A stretch of 64,000 bases of DNA from Starkeya sp. ORNL1 (GCF_012971745.1 NZ_CP048834.1:6085001-6149000); one strand, 5' to 3'. Positions 1 through 9,148 are shown, counted from the first letter of the stretch. The notes: generated from the sequence alone by a model not told the origin. A program made the numbers and translations.

Positions 1-260
1 GCGGTGTCCCAAACATCGTCGCGCCACCGCGCTAGCACATGTTCCGAAAAAGCGATGAGAACATGAACTAAACTATGGAATGTTAGGCTCTATACGCTCG
101 TATGATTTCATGCGAGCGTATGGATCCTAAGGAATTACTGACGTAACGGCCGCTCATGCGGGTGTGATCATAAGGACCGGCTGTATCCGGAACCTGGGCC
201 GCACTGCGGCATTGCGGTTTGCGGAGGGCATTCCCACTCCTGACGGAGAGGAGATAGTCC
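1..260. other. Intergenic left edge with palindromes, no gene seen
   Basis: No convincing coding region lies here. The stretch holds a short inverted repeat (CATGTTC at 38-44, GAACATG at 59-65) and the long palindrome at 83-130 listed separately. A GGAAC at 189-193 is followed after 16 bases by CATT, a poor match to an EcfG promoter. The ribosome binding site GAGGAG for the next gene ends seven bases before its ATG at 261. Confidence 0.6.
83..130. repeat. 48-bp imperfect palindrome
   Basis: The 18-base arms at 83-100 and 113-130 match as inverted repeats at 16 of 18 positions, with cores ATACGCTCG and CGAGCGTAT. Between them ATGA at 102-105 pairs with TCAT at 108-111, so almost the whole element can fold into one hairpin. 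No T-run follows on either strand, so a simple intrinsic terminator is unlikely. It may be a dispersed palindromic repeat or a protein-binding site. Confidence 0.8.
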
Positions 261-674
261 ATGACCTTATCCATCCCCCGCATGACACTCGTACTCGGCC
301 TGCTGCTCGCCGGCACCGGCGCGGCTTCCGCACAGATGGCCGGCGGCACCGGCAGTGTCCTTGGCAGCACCAGCAATGGGCTCCAGACCAATGCTCCGGC
401 GCTGATGGCGCCCACGGAAGGCGATCCGCTTTTGAGCAATCCTGCATCCCTCGAGCCGACGCCGACCCTCGGCGTACCGGTGCCGCGAGTTCCGGCGACG
501 CCGCAGCTCACCTGCGTGACGCTGCAGTGCGGCTTGCCGACCAGCACGACGCCGCTCATCGAGACCGAGCCCCGCATGGCGACGACGTCGCAGATGCCGG
601 GTTCGCAAATGATGGGTTCGCAAATGATGGGTTCGCGCATGATGACCCCGCACATGGCTGGGCGGATGCGCTAG
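261..674 (+). CDS. Small exported protein of unknown function
   Basis: This 137-residue protein starts at an ATG preceded by GAGGAG at seven bases. Residues 1-24 form a signal peptide (basic start, leucine-rich core, ASAQ cleavage-like end), so the product is probably periplasmic. The mature part is rich in proline, threonine and alanine and carries two cysteines in the segment LTCVTLQCG, which could form a disulfide. The C-terminus is methionine-rich with a repeated GSQMMGS unit. Methionine-rich tails can bind copper, but nothing else here supports that. Its stop codon overlaps the convergent treY stop by a few bases. I do not recognise a family. Confidence 0.7.
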   Translation: MTLSIPRMTLVLGLLLAGTGAASAQMAGGTGSVLGSTSNGLQTNAPALMAPTEGDPLLSNPASLEPTPTLGVPVPRVPATPQLTCVTLQCGLPTSTTPLIETEPRMATTSQMPGSQMMGSQMMGSRMMTPHMAGRMR

Positions 675-3244
675 GCAGTTTCTCCGGCCACAATGAGGAA
701 CGGCCAGTCGGCGGCGAGGTGCAGTTCATCGTCGGCTTCCACACGACGCCCGGAGAGCAGGTCCGTGCCGGCGCCGCCGTGCCAATGCAACGCGGCGGTG
801 GTCTGTGCGGGCATGCGTGTCGGCACCGCGACGGATATGTTCTCGCGCCCGCTCGACCGGGTGAAGCCAAACCAGCGCCAGGGCGATGGTGCGAAGGCGA
901 GCGGTGCATAGTCGCCGGAGACGAGCGCGTCGCCGCTCTGCCTCGCCTGCAGCAGCCGATGGACGAGGTCGAACTTCGCCGCCTCGCCCGCGTGGTGGGG
1001 CGGCGCGGCCGTCAGCAACGCCTGGCGCCCGGTCCAGTCGACGGGCCGCCTGTTGTCGGGATCGACGAGCGAGTAGTCCGGGCATTCGGTGCCCTGGTAG
1101 AAGTCCGGCGTTCCCGGCAAGGTGAGTTGCAGGATGGTCTGCGCCAGGCTGACGAGGCGAGCAGGGCGCTCGATCTCCGCGAGCATGCTGGCGAACTCGT
1201 CGCGATAGCGGGCCGCGTCCGGCGCGCCGATGAGCGTCCGGGCGAAACGCAGGCAGCCCTCTTCATAGGCGGCGTCCGGCGTCTCCCATGAGGAGTGCCG
1301 CTTGGCCTCGCGCAGCGCCTTCACCAGATAGCTTTCCATTCGTTCCGGCGAGATCGGGCACGCGGCGAGCAAGGTCTGCTGGATCAGCCGGAAATCGACG
1401 TCGTCCGGGATCGCTTGCCCATTCATGGACTGTCGCAGCGGCGCGCAGAGCGTTTCCGCGCGCGCCACGAAATCCAGCCAGCGCTCGGGGATGAAAGACA
1501 ATGCATTCAGCCGTGCCCGTGTCTCCGGACCGCGCTTGGTATCGTGCGTGGCCAGCGGGATGAGGTCGCTTGAGCCGGCGGCCGCCCGCGCCGCGAAGCG
1601 GGCATGCATCTCCTCCGGTTCGCGCCACGGAACCTCGACATTGCCGCCGACCTCATTGGCCGAGAGCAGCGTCACATTGCGATAAAGCTCGGTGTCTTCG
1701 AAGCCCTTGGCCATGGCAGGGCCCGAGAGCTGCTGGAAGCGCGAGCGAAACTGCCGGTCGCTCTCGGTCTGCGGCGCCTTCAGACGTTCCAGCAGGAGCG
1801 AGGCGGCGGCAGCCGTGAGCGGATCTTCGCTCCGCGCCGCCGCGTCCGCGATTTCATCCCAGATCGCCGCGTCCTCGGCGGAGTGCCGGTCGAAGGTGGC
1901 GTAGCTGCGATAGACCGGGCAGTGCACCAGCAGCGCCACGACGCCGCGGCGCAGCGCGGTCTCGGTGAGGTCGGCCGCGCGCATGGCCTCGTCGAGACCG
2001 TCACGGGCGAGGCGGGCGAGCGCGTCGACCTCGGTGGCGAGGCTTGCCTGCAGCACGTCGCGCTTGGCCGAAGCGACGCGCTCGGCCGGCGTACCGGTGA
2101 TGAGGTTACGCGCGCGCAGATCCGCATCGAAGGCGCGCCAGCCCGCTTCGTCGATGAACAGGCCATTGAGGTCGTTGAGCCGCTCATAGCCGGTGGTGCC
2201 TTCAATGGGCCAGTCGCGCAGCGTCTCGTGCCGCTCCAGTATCTTCTCGACGAGGATCGGCACGTCGGGACCGACGGCGGCGCGCAGGTCGTCCAGATAG
2301 CGCGCCGGATCCATGAGCCCGTCTATGTGGTCGACGCGCAGGCCGTCGACCTTGCCGGCGCGCACCAACTCAAGGGCGAGGGCATGGGTCGCGGCGAACA
2401 CCTCGTGGTCTTCGACCTGTACCCCGATCAGGTCGGTGATGTTGAAGAAGCGGCGATAGTTGAGATCATCCGCGGCGGTGCGCCACCAGGAAAGGCGCCA
2501 GTGCTGGGCGTCCAGAATTGGCTGCAGGTCGGCGGCGTCCAGCGTGGCTGCGAGTGCCTCGCGGGCCAAGGGCAACACGACGCCAAGCGTGGCACGCGCC
2601 TTCGCGATCCCCGACGGGGAAAGGTTGCCATCCGCAAGCCCGGCCCAGGCCGCCGCGGCATCGCCCAATGCGGGCTCCGCGCGCGCCGCTGTGGCGAGCA
2701 GCGCGGCAGCGCTTGCCGCAGAGAGCGGGTAGCCGTTCTCGCCATAGGCGACGGCGAGCAGCCGCCCTGTCGCATAATCCGCTTCGAGCTTGATCGCGCC
2801 GGCCGCGAGGCTCGCCTGCAAGGCATCGCCGAGCACCGGGAGCAGTATCCGGCCATGCTCGCGATCGGTATCCCACTGGATGTCGAAGAATTTGGCCGCG
2901 GGGGCGGCGCGGCCGAATTCCAGCACGTCCATCCAGTAGGGATTGTGCGGCGAGGCGGCCATGTGGTTCGGCACGATGTCGAGGATGAGGCCGAGCCCGC
3001 GCCGGCGCAGTTCGGCATGCAGGCGCTCGAAGCCTTCCTCGCCGCCGAGCTCCGGATTGATGCGGTTGGGGTCGGTGACGTCGTAGCCGTGCCGCGAGCC
3101 GGGCACCGCCGCAAAGATCGGCGAGGCATAGAGATGGCTGATGCCGAGCTCCGCGAGATAAGGCACCAGCGCTTCAGCCGCGGCGAAGGGGAAGTCGCGG
3201 TGGAACTGCAGGCGATAGGTGGCGGTGAGCCTTGGGCGGTTCAT
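671..3244 (-). CDS. treY: Malto-oligosyltrehalose synthase TreY
   Basis: This 857-residue GH13 enzyme converts the reducing-end alpha-1,4 linkage of a maltodextrin into an alpha,alpha-1,1 linkage, giving maltooligosyl trehalose. The N-terminal TYRLQFH and the segment GSRHGYDVTDP are typical of TreY. The three GH13 carboxylates can be placed: Asp near residue 305 (RVDHIDG), Glu near 333 (ILVEKI) and Asp near 568 (ATHDTKR). GTPDFYQGTE near the C-terminus is also characteristic. The length is normal for the family. Its ATG overlaps the treZ stop (ATGA), so it is the last and translationally coupled gene of treX-treZ-treY. It works in the cytoplasm together with TreZ. Confidence 0.96.
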   Translation of the reverse strand: MNRPRLTATYRLQFHRDFPFAAAEALVPYLAELGISHLYASPIFAAVPGSRHGYDVTDPNRINPELGGEEGFERLHAELRRRGLGLILDIVPNHMAASPHNPYWMDVLEFGRAAPAAKFFDIQWDTDREHGRILLPVLGDALQASLAAGAIKLEADYATGRLLAVAYGENGYPLSAASAAALLATAARAEPALGDAAAAWAGLADGNLSPSGIAKARATLGVVLPLAREALAATLDAADLQPILDAQHWRLSWWRTAADDLNYRRFFNITDLIGVQVEDHEVFAATHALALELVRAGKVDGLRVDHIDGLMDPARYLDDLRAAVGPDVPILVEKILERHETLRDWPIEGTTGYERLNDLNGLFIDEAGWRAFDADLRARNLITGTPAERVASAKRDVLQASLATEVDALARLARDGLDEAMRAADLTETALRRGVVALLVHCPVYRSYATFDRHSAEDAAIWDEIADAAARSEDPLTAAAASLLLERLKAPQTESDRQFRSRFQQLSGPAMAKGFEDTELYRNVTLLSANEVGGNVEVPWREPEEMHARFAARAAAGSSDLIPLATHDTKRGPETRARLNALSFIPERWLDFVARAETLCAPLRQSMNGQAIPDDVDFRLIQQTLLAACPISPERMESYLVKALREAKRHSSWETPDAAYEEGCLRFARTLIGAPDAARYRDEFASMLAEIERPARLVSLAQTILQLTLPGTPDFYQGTECPDYSLVDPDNRRPVDWTGRQALLTAAPPHHAGEAAKFDLVHRLLQARQSGDALVSGDYAPLAFAPSPWRWFGFTRSSGRENISVAVPTRMPAQTTAALHWHGGAGTDLLSGRRVEADDELHLAADWPFLIVAGETA

Positions 3245-4998
3245 GGCGGCGTCACCCAGACAGCACCGGCAAAGGGACCGAGCGCGAGACGTCCATTGGC
3301 GTCGACCGCGGCGTCGCCGACGTATTCCGCAGGCGGTTCATGCGGAGCATCGACCAGCACCGGCGAGCCGATCGGATTGATCGCCATGGTGAGCGCACCG
3401 GCGGCGAAGCGCCAGGTGATGCGCAAGGTGTCGCCGTCGCGCGCGCTCTCCGCGCCGAGATAGCTGCTGCCGGTCAGCGGCCAGATGAGACGGCGGCGGG
3501 CCTGCGTGAGATGCCGGAAGGCCGCGAGTTCCGCCTGCGCATGCGTCGTCGCGAAATCGGCGGACGCGATCTTTGCGGATCGGAACGTCGCCTCATCCAG
3601 CGGGTCGGGGAAGCTCGCCGCGGCATCGGCGTGCTGGCGGAAGAAGTCCGGAAACTCGCTGCGCCGGCCGTTGCGCACCGCTTCCGCGAGATCACCATCG
3701 AAGTCGCAGAAGAACGGGAAGGGCGTCGCCAGTAATGCCTCCTCGCCCATGAACAATAGCGGGATCTCCGGCGACAGCATCAGCGCGAAGCGCAGCAGCG
3801 TGAGGCGTTCAGGCGGCACCGAGGCCGCGAGCCGGTCGCCGAGCGGGCGGTTGCCGATATGATCGTGGTTCTGGATGAAGGACACGAACGCATCGGGCGG
3901 CAGGCCGGAGGACGGCGCGCCGCGCGGGTGGCCGCGGGCGTCCGGATAAGGATCGCCCTGGAACACGAAGCCTTCGCTCAGGGCACGTGCAGCGCCCTCG
4001 ATCGGGTCGGCCGCATAGGGCGCGTAATAGCCGCCGCGCTCGCCGGTCGCCAGCACGTGGAAGACATGGTGCCAGTCGTCGTTCCATTGCGCGGTGTAGA
4101 GCGCGTCGTCCCGCGTCATCCAGCCGGAGGCGTTGTCGTGGTTTTCCAGCACGAGCCAGGCGTCCGGCTTCACCGCGCGGCAGCCGGCCGCCAGTTCGCG
4201 CAGGAAGGTCTCGACGCCGTTGGTCGCCAGCGCATGGACGGCATCGAAGCGCAGGCCGTCGAAATCGAGCGCGGCGAGCCAGTATTGCGCGTTCTCGATG
4301 AAGAAGGCCCGCACCAGCGGGTTTTCGAGATCGATGGCGGCGCCCCACGGCGTCGCTATGTCCTCGCGGAAGAACGACTTTGCATAGAGCGGCAGGTAGT
4401 TCCCGCTCGGGCCGAAATGGTTGTAGACGACGTCGAGCAGCACTTCGATCCCGCGCGCATGGGCGGCATCGATAAGGGCACGCAAATCCTCGCGGGTGCC
4501 GTAGCTGCGGTCGGCGGCGTAGAGCAGCACGCCGTCATAGCCCCAGTTCCAGCGGCCGGGGAAATCGGCGACCGGCATCAGCTCGATCGCGGTGAAGCCG
4601 GCCCCCGCATAATGATCGAGCCGATCGGTCAAGGCGCGGAACGTCCCCTCCGGCGTCGCCGTGCCGACATGGATCTCCGCGATGACCGCCTCGTGCCATG
4701 GCCGCGTCCGGCGACCCGAGGGGGGCGGCAGGCCGGGCTGGATCAGGCTCCAGCCATCGGCGTCATCCCTCTGCCCGCGCGAGGCCGGATCGGGCACGTC
4801 CTGGCCGGCGACGCGAAAGCGATAGGCGGTGCCGGGGCCGGTGCCGGGAACGCGCAGCGTGTACCAGCCGGCCTCGCCCGCCTGCATCGGGTGCGACTGC
4901 GCGCCTTCGATCAGCAGCTCGACTGCACCCGCGTCCGGTGCCCACAGGCGGAAGGTGGTGGCGTCGGACTCGACCAGCGGGCCGAAACGCGGAGTCAC
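3241..4998 (-). CDS. treZ: Malto-oligosyltrehalose trehalohydrolase TreZ
   Basis: This enzyme cleaves trehalose from the end of maltooligosyl trehalose made by TreY. I place the start at a GTG (4996-4998) that overlaps the preceding stop as GTGA. A longer open frame reaching 5220 lies inside treX and has no family resemblance. The resulting 585 residues fit the family. An N-terminal carbohydrate-binding-like domain (RFGPLVESDATTFRLWAP) precedes the GH13 barrel. Catalytic residues are Asp252 (LRFDAVHAL), Glu285 (LVLENHDN) and Asp379 (QNHDHIGNRPLGDRL), the last a recognisable TreZ segment. Coupling on both sides implies equal expression of all three enzymes. Confidence 0.96.
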   Translation of the reverse strand: MTPRFGPLVESDATTFRLWAPDAGAVELLIEGAQSHPMQAGEAGWYTLRVPGTGPGTAYRFRVAGQDVPDPASRGQRDDADGWSLIQPGLPPPSGRRTRPWHEAVIAEIHVGTATPEGTFRALTDRLDHYAGAGFTAIELMPVADFPGRWNWGYDGVLLYAADRSYGTREDLRALIDAAHARGIEVLLDVVYNHFGPSGNYLPLYAKSFFREDIATPWGAAIDLENPLVRAFFIENAQYWLAALDFDGLRFDAVHALATNGVETFLRELAAGCRAVKPDAWLVLENHDNASGWMTRDDALYTAQWNDDWHHVFHVLATGERGGYYAPYAADPIEGAARALSEGFVFQGDPYPDARGHPRGAPSSGLPPDAFVSFIQNHDHIGNRPLGDRLAASVPPERLTLLRFALMLSPEIPLLFMGEEALLATPFPFFCDFDGDLAEAVRNGRRSEFPDFFRQHADAAASFPDPLDEATFRSAKIASADFATTHAQAELAAFRHLTQARRRLIWPLTGSSYLGAESARDGDTLRITWRFAAGALTMAINPIGSPVLVDAPHEPPAEYVGDAAVDANGRLALGPFAGAVWVTPP

Positions 4999-7058
4999 GG
5001 CCGCCACTCCCACAGCACCAGCGTGCGCGCCGGCATGGTGAAGCTCTCGCCGGGGCGGGTGCGCCTGCCCTCCAGATCGCCGCTGGTGCCGAGGATCACC
5101 TCCCAGCCGCCGCTTCGTGCCGGCGGTGTGGTGAAGGGCACGTCGACATGGGAGGCGTTCAGCATCACCAGCAGCGAATTCTCGTCCGCCGTGTCGGGCG
5201 CGAGGCGGACGGTGATGCACTTGCTATGCGGATTTTCCCAGTCCGCCGCGGTCATGCGCTTACCGCCATTGGAGAACCAGGAGACGTCCGGCTGGCCGAG
5301 CTCATTTCGGGCGCCGGTGAGAAATTCCGGCCGCGACAGCGCGCTGTAGCGCTGGCGCAAATCCGCGAGCCGAGCGACGAAGTCGGTCAGCTCGGGCTCG
5401 TTATTGCTCCAATCGACCCAGCTGATGTCGTTATCCTGGCAATAGGCGTTGTTGTTGCCGCCTTGCGAGTTGGAGCGCTCGTCGCCGCCGAGCAGCATCG
5501 GCACGCCCTGGCTGAGGAAGAGCGTCGCGAGCAGGTTCTTCTTCTGCCGCCGGCGCAGCTCGAGGATGGCGGGGTCGTCCGTCGGACCCTCGGTACCGCA
5601 GTTCCAGCTTTTATTGTCGTCGTGGCCGTCGCGATTATCCTCGCCGTTCGCCTCATTGTGCTTGTCGTTGTAGGAGACCAGATCGTCGAGGGTGAAGCCG
5701 TCATGGGCGGTGATGAAGTTCACGCTCGACCATGGCCGGCGCCGGCCTTCGCCGAATATGTCCTGCGACGCGGCGAAACGGGCGGCAAAGCCCGGCAGCA
5801 GGCCTTCCGAGCCGCACCAGAATTCGCGCACCACGTCGCGATAGTCGCCGTTCCATTCGGAGAAGCCGGGCGGAAAGGCGCCGAGCTGGTAGCCGCCCTG
5901 GCCGATGTCCCAGGGTTCGGCGATGAGCTTGAGCCCGCCGAGCGTCGGATCCTGCAGGATGGCGTTGAAGAAAGCGTGGCCGGGATCGAAGCCGTCCGGC
6001 CGCCGGCCGAGCGTGACCGCAAGGTCGAAGCGGAAGCCATCGACGCCATATTGCGTGACCCACATGCGCAGACTGTCCATCACCATCTGCAGCACACGCG
6101 GATGGGCGGTGTTCACGGCATTGCCGCAGCCGGTCATGTCGTCATAGTAGCGCGGGTCGTCCGGCATCAGCCGGTAGTAGGAGGCGTTGTCGATGCCGCG
6201 CCACGACAGCGTCGGGCCGAGATGGTTGCCCTCGCAGGTGTGGTTATAGACCACGTCCAGGATCACCTCGATGCCGGCCTGATGCAGCCGATCCACCGCC
6301 TCGCCGATCGCGTCGAGCCCGTCCTCGCCGAGATAGCGCGGCTCGGGGGCGAAGAAGCTCAGCGTGTTGTAGCCCCAATAATTCGACAGCCCGCGCTCGA
6401 TCAGGTGCCGGTCCTGAGCGAAGGCATGGACCGGCAGCAATTCCAGCGCGGTGACACCAAGGCTCGCCAGATAGTCGACGATTTCCGGCTGGCCGAGCGC
6501 GGTGAAGGTGCCGCGAATGTCTTCGGGGATCAGCGGATGGCGCATGGTAAGGCCGCGCACATGGCCCTCATAGATGACGGTCTTGTGCCAGGGAACGCGA
6601 GGATGGCGGGCGGCCGCGTTCGGCTGGCCCGCTACGACACGCGCTTTCGGCATGAAGCGCGCGCTGTCGCGCTCGTCGAGCACCAGGTCGGCGTCGGGGC
6701 CGGCGCCGATGGTGTAGCCATAGAGCGCATCGTCCCAGGTCAGCTCGCCCACCAGCATGCGGGCATAGGGGTCGAGCAGCAGCTTGTTGAAGTTGAAGCG
6801 GTGACCGTCCTGCGGCGCCCAGGGGCCGAGCACGCGCCAGCCATAGACCTGGCCGCGGCCGACGCCCGGCAGATGGCAATGCCAGACACCATTGGTGCAT
6901 TCGCGCAGGTCGATGCGCTCCAGCTCGGTCTCGCCATAGCGATCGAACAGGCAGAGCGTGACGCCGACGGCATTGTCCGAGAAGAGCGCGAAATTGGTTC
7001 CAGTACGGTCGACGGTAACGCCGAGCGGGAAGGCATAGCCGGGATTGACGCGTCTCAT
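4995..7058 (-). CDS. glgX: Glycogen debranching enzyme GlgX/TreX
   Basis: This 687-residue GH13 isoamylase-type enzyme removes alpha-1,6 branches from glycogen or limit dextrins, supplying linear chains to TreY. It begins with the isoamylase N-terminal beta domain (PGYAFPLGVTVDRTGTNFALFS). Catalytic residues are Asp345 (DGFRFD), Glu381 (EPWDIG) and Asp453 (TAHDGFTLDDLVSYNDKHN). The segment LLGGDERSNSQGGNNN is typical of GlgX/TreX. It is the first gene of the three-gene trehalose operon, so the name treX is equally apt. The ATG has only a weak ribosome binding site. A possible EcfG-type promoter lies about 48 bases upstream (7106-7131). No glycogen synthase gene is present in the window. Confidence 0.95.
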   Translation of the reverse strand: MRRVNPGYAFPLGVTVDRTGTNFALFSDNAVGVTLCLFDRYGETELERIDLRECTNGVWHCHLPGVGRGQVYGWRVLGPWAPQDGHRFNFNKLLLDPYARMLVGELTWDDALYGYTIGAGPDADLVLDERDSARFMPKARVVAGQPNAAARHPRVPWHKTVIYEGHVRGLTMRHPLIPEDIRGTFTALGQPEIVDYLASLGVTALELLPVHAFAQDRHLIERGLSNYWGYNTLSFFAPEPRYLGEDGLDAIGEAVDRLHQAGIEVILDVVYNHTCEGNHLGPTLSWRGIDNASYYRLMPDDPRYYDDMTGCGNAVNTAHPRVLQMVMDSLRMWVTQYGVDGFRFDLAVTLGRRPDGFDPGHAFFNAILQDPTLGGLKLIAEPWDIGQGGYQLGAFPPGFSEWNGDYRDVVREFWCGSEGLLPGFAARFAASQDIFGEGRRRPWSSVNFITAHDGFTLDDLVSYNDKHNEANGEDNRDGHDDNKSWNCGTEGPTDDPAILELRRRQKKNLLATLFLSQGVPMLLGGDERSNSQGGNNNAYCQDNDISWVDWSNNEPELTDFVARLADLRQRYSALSRPEFLTGARNELGQPDVSWFSNGGKRMTAADWENPHSKCITVRLAPDTADENSLLVMLNASHVDVPFTTPPARSGGWEVILGTSGDLEGRRTRPGESFTMPARTLVLWEWRP

Positions 7059-7105
7059 CTGGCGGCTGGAACCTCAAGCGATGGTGGCGGGAAGTGCCTT
7101 GCAGC

Positions 7106-7131
7106 AACCCCGCTCGTCCCGTTCGCGTTCC
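7106..7131 (-). promoter_or_regulatory. Possible EcfG-type promoter for treX-treZ-treY
   Basis: On the minus strand GGAAC (7131-7127) is followed after 17 bases by GGTT (7109-7106), 48 bases before the glgX ATG. The general-stress sigma factor EcfG prefers GGAAC-N16/17-CGTT, so one -10 base differs. Trehalose synthesis is a common member of this regulon in alphaproteobacteria, which fits, but the match is imperfect. Confidence 0.4.
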
Positions 7132-7171
7132 GCGCCGCAAGGCCTTTATTTCCGCCGCTGCCGGCCGAAGC

Positions 7172-7423
7172 TCAGGAGAGCTCCCTCCAGTCGGCTCCGC
7201 CGAACAACGTTTCGCCGGTATGCGATCCCGGCACCAGGATCGATACTTCGTGGCCGGCCCTGACGGCGTTCGACGCCGCATTCACCGCCGCCTCGAAGGC
7301 GGCCTCCTTGGTGACATAGGCCATGATGGTCTCGTCGCTACTGGTCTCGTCATCGTGCGCGATCCGCCAGGCGCCTGCGGCGCCGACGATGCGATAGGTC
7401 TCGATATGGCTCTCGATGTTCAT
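7172..7423 (-). CDS. Small stress-associated protein, DUF2188-like
   Basis: This is an 83-residue soluble protein. I chose the ATG at 7423 because AGGAG lies just upstream, while a longer frame to 7471 runs into the promoter. The pattern YRIVGAAGAWRIAHD, then a helix with repeated AAxxAA near residues 42-58, then a short strand ending EVSILVPG, resembles the small beta-beta-alpha-beta DUF2188 proteins, though I cannot confirm the family. A near-perfect EcfG promoter sits 31 bases upstream, so it is probably induced by general stress together with the neighbouring trehalose genes. Function unknown. Confidence 0.75.
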   Translation of the reverse strand: MNIESHIETYRIVGAAGAWRIAHDDETSSDETIMAYVTKEAAFEAAVNAASNAVRAGHEVSILVPGSHTGETLFGGADWRELS

Positions 7424-7454
7424 GGCAACCACTCCTGCGCGGTTCCTGTGAATC

Positions 7455-7480
7455 AACGAGCCTGGTGGCATCTACGTTCC
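7455..7480 (-). promoter_or_regulatory. EcfG general-stress promoter
   Basis: On the minus strand GGAAC (7480-7476), 17 bases, then CGTT (7458-7455) match the EcfG consensus exactly. The -10 element is 31 bases before the ATG of the small gene at 7423. The -35 element is part of a perfect palindrome, CGTTCC-GTA-GGAACG, at 7475-7489. Confidence 0.8.
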
Positions 7481-7528
7481 GTAGGAACGCTATTGATCCG
7501 GGAACCCAGCCCAAGGAGCCAGCCGCAC

Positions 7529-9148
7529 CTATCCGACAAGGGTCGCCTTCACGGTCGCGACCGCACGCAGGCTCAGCGCGGCGATGGTGAGCGTCGGGTT
7601 GGCGGTCGCCGAGGTTGGAAACACCGCGGAGCCGAGCACGAACAGGTTGCGGTGATCGTGGCTGCGCAGATCCTTGTCGACGACCGAGCTTTTCGGGTCA
7701 TCACCCATCCGCGCCGTGCCGATGATATGGCCGGCGCCCTGTGCGTCCGGGCTATGCTTGATCTGCGTCGCGCCGAGGCGCGCGAAGATGTCGTCATGGG
7801 CGGCGACGGAGGCGGCGAAGCCAGCCTTCACATAATCGTCCAGCCGGTAGGTGATGTGTGGCAGCGGCACGCCGTACATGTCGCGCTCGTCGGCATCGAG
7901 GGTCACGCGATTGTCCGGCTCCGGCAATTGCTCGACCAGCGAGGCGAGGCGGATATGACGCGAGGCCTGGTCGCGCAGCGCCGCGTCGAGCGCTTTGCCG
8001 CGCAGGCCCTGCTTGGCAAGCTCGCTCGCGGTGGAGATCGGCGCGCCGGTCGGCCAGGACCATCCATCATTGCCGATCTCGATGCGGAACGCACCGCGCT
8101 CCCGCCGGAAGTTGCCATCGCGCACATTCTCGATGCCCGAGGTCGAGAGCGGGCCACGATAGGGATAGAGCGGCGCCGGCGCCAGCGCCCACGACAGCTG
8201 GGTCGGATGGTCCATCAGGTTCCGTCCGACCTGATCGGAGCTGTTGGCGACGCCGTTCGGCAGGGTCTCGTTGCGCGAGGCGAGCAGCAAGCGTGGGCCT
8301 TCGATGGCGTGGGCGGCGATGACGAACACCTTGCCCGTGGCAAGGCCCTCGCTGCCGTCCCAGCGCTTGAAGCGCACCGCGGCGATGGTGCGGTCGGCGG
8401 CCACGTCGAGCGCAACTGCCGTGGTCTTCTCGTGCAGCGCCGCACCGGCGGCGACGGCGCGGCCGAGATGCACGGTGGCGTCGTATTTCGCTTGCACCGG
8501 GCAGACCGGGATGCAACTGGCGTTGCCGCAGCACGCCATGCGCTCGTCGCGCTCGACCGAGTTGCGGCCCTGCGGCGTGGCGCGAACCTCATAGGTCGTG
8601 CTCTTGAGCACGTCGCCGAATGCCTTGTCGAGATAGGTCGGTTGAATGACCGGCATCGGATAGGGCGTCGAGCGCGGCGAGCCGAGCGCCTCGCCGGAAT
8701 CGCCGGAAACTCCGATCTCGGTCTCGGCCTGGCCGTAAAACGGCTCGAGCTCGTCATAGGAGACCGGCCAATCGACCGCCTGGCCATACGCCGTCTTCAG
8801 CCGGAAATCGTTGGGCACGAGCCGCAGGCAGGTACCGAGCCAGTGCCATGTCGTCCCGCCGACCACCTTGAGGTAGGTGCTGGCGAACTTGTCCGGGCCG
8901 CTCTGGCGGTACCAGAAATCGAGATTGTCGGAGACGGGATGCATCGCCTGCGGCACCGCCGGGTAGGGGCATTCCGGAACCTTGATCACCGCCTTCCAAT
9001 AGGCATCGACGGCATTGGCGCGGTCGACTGTGGCGCCGGCCTCCAGGATCGCGACCTTGACGCCGGCTTCAGCGAGCTTCGCCGCGAGTAGCGCGCCCGC
9101 GATGCCGGAACCCACGATGATGACCTCGGCGGTGATGGTGTCGGCCAT
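7529..9148 (-). CDS. GMC-family FAD dehydrogenase, large subunit
   Basis: This 539-residue flavoenzyme belongs to the GMC group that includes the large subunits of membrane-bound gluconate, 2-ketogluconate and sorbitol dehydrogenases. Evidence: the N-terminal FAD-binding GSGIAGALLA and ILEAG, the GMC segment GGTTWHWLGT, the cysteine-rich ACCGNASCIPVCPV typical of this subgroup, and the C-terminal His-bearing GTARMG plus NPTLTIAALSLRA. It would oxidise a sugar or polyol hydroxyl at the periplasmic face, exported by riding on the Tat-bearing small subunit encoded just upstream. AGGAG lies eight bases before the ATG. The usual cytochrome c subunit gene is absent nearby. The exact substrate cannot be read from sequence. 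Confidence 0.88.
   Translation of the reverse strand: MADTITAEVIIVGSGIAGALLAAKLAEAGVKVAILEAGATVDRANAVDAYWKAVIKVPECPYPAVPQAMHPVSDNLDFWYRQSGPDKFASTYLKVVGGTTWHWLGTCLRLVPNDFRLKTAYGQAVDWPVSYDELEPFYGQAETEIGVSGDSGEALGSPRSTPYPMPVIQPTYLDKAFGDVLKSTTYEVRATPQGRNSVERDERMACCGNASCIPVCPVQAKYDATVHLGRAVAAGAALHEKTTAVALDVAADRTIAAVRFKRWDGSEGLATGKVFVIAAHAIEGPRLLLASRNETLPNGVANSSDQVGRNLMDHPTQLSWALAPAPLYPYRGPLSTSGIENVRDGNFRRERGAFRIEIGNDGWSWPTGAPISTASELAKQGLRGKALDAALRDQASRHIRLASLVEQLPEPDNRVTLDADERDMYGVPLPHITYRLDDYVKAGFAASVAAHDDIFARLGATQIKHSPDAQGAGHIIGTARMGDDPKSSVVDKDLRSHDHRNLFVLGSAVFPTSATANPTLTIAALSLRAVATVKATLVG

Noticed and set aside
38..65. Inverted repeat CATGTTC/GAACATG resembling a LexA site
   Set aside because: The alphaproteobacterial LexA box is a direct repeat, GTTC-N7-GTTC, and this is an inverted pair with a different spacing. 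No SOS gene is adjacent.
189..213. GGAAC-N16-CATT before the gene at 261
   Set aside because: The -10 element departs from CGTT at the second base, so it is not called as an EcfG promoter.
1604..7319. Long open frames on the plus strand opposite treY, treZ and glgX (for example 1604-3463 and 4698-7319)
   Set aside because: They are antisense shadows in GC-rich DNA: no family resemblance, no ribosome sites, and composition dominated by Arg, Ala and Gly. The minus-strand genes have complete catalytic motifs.
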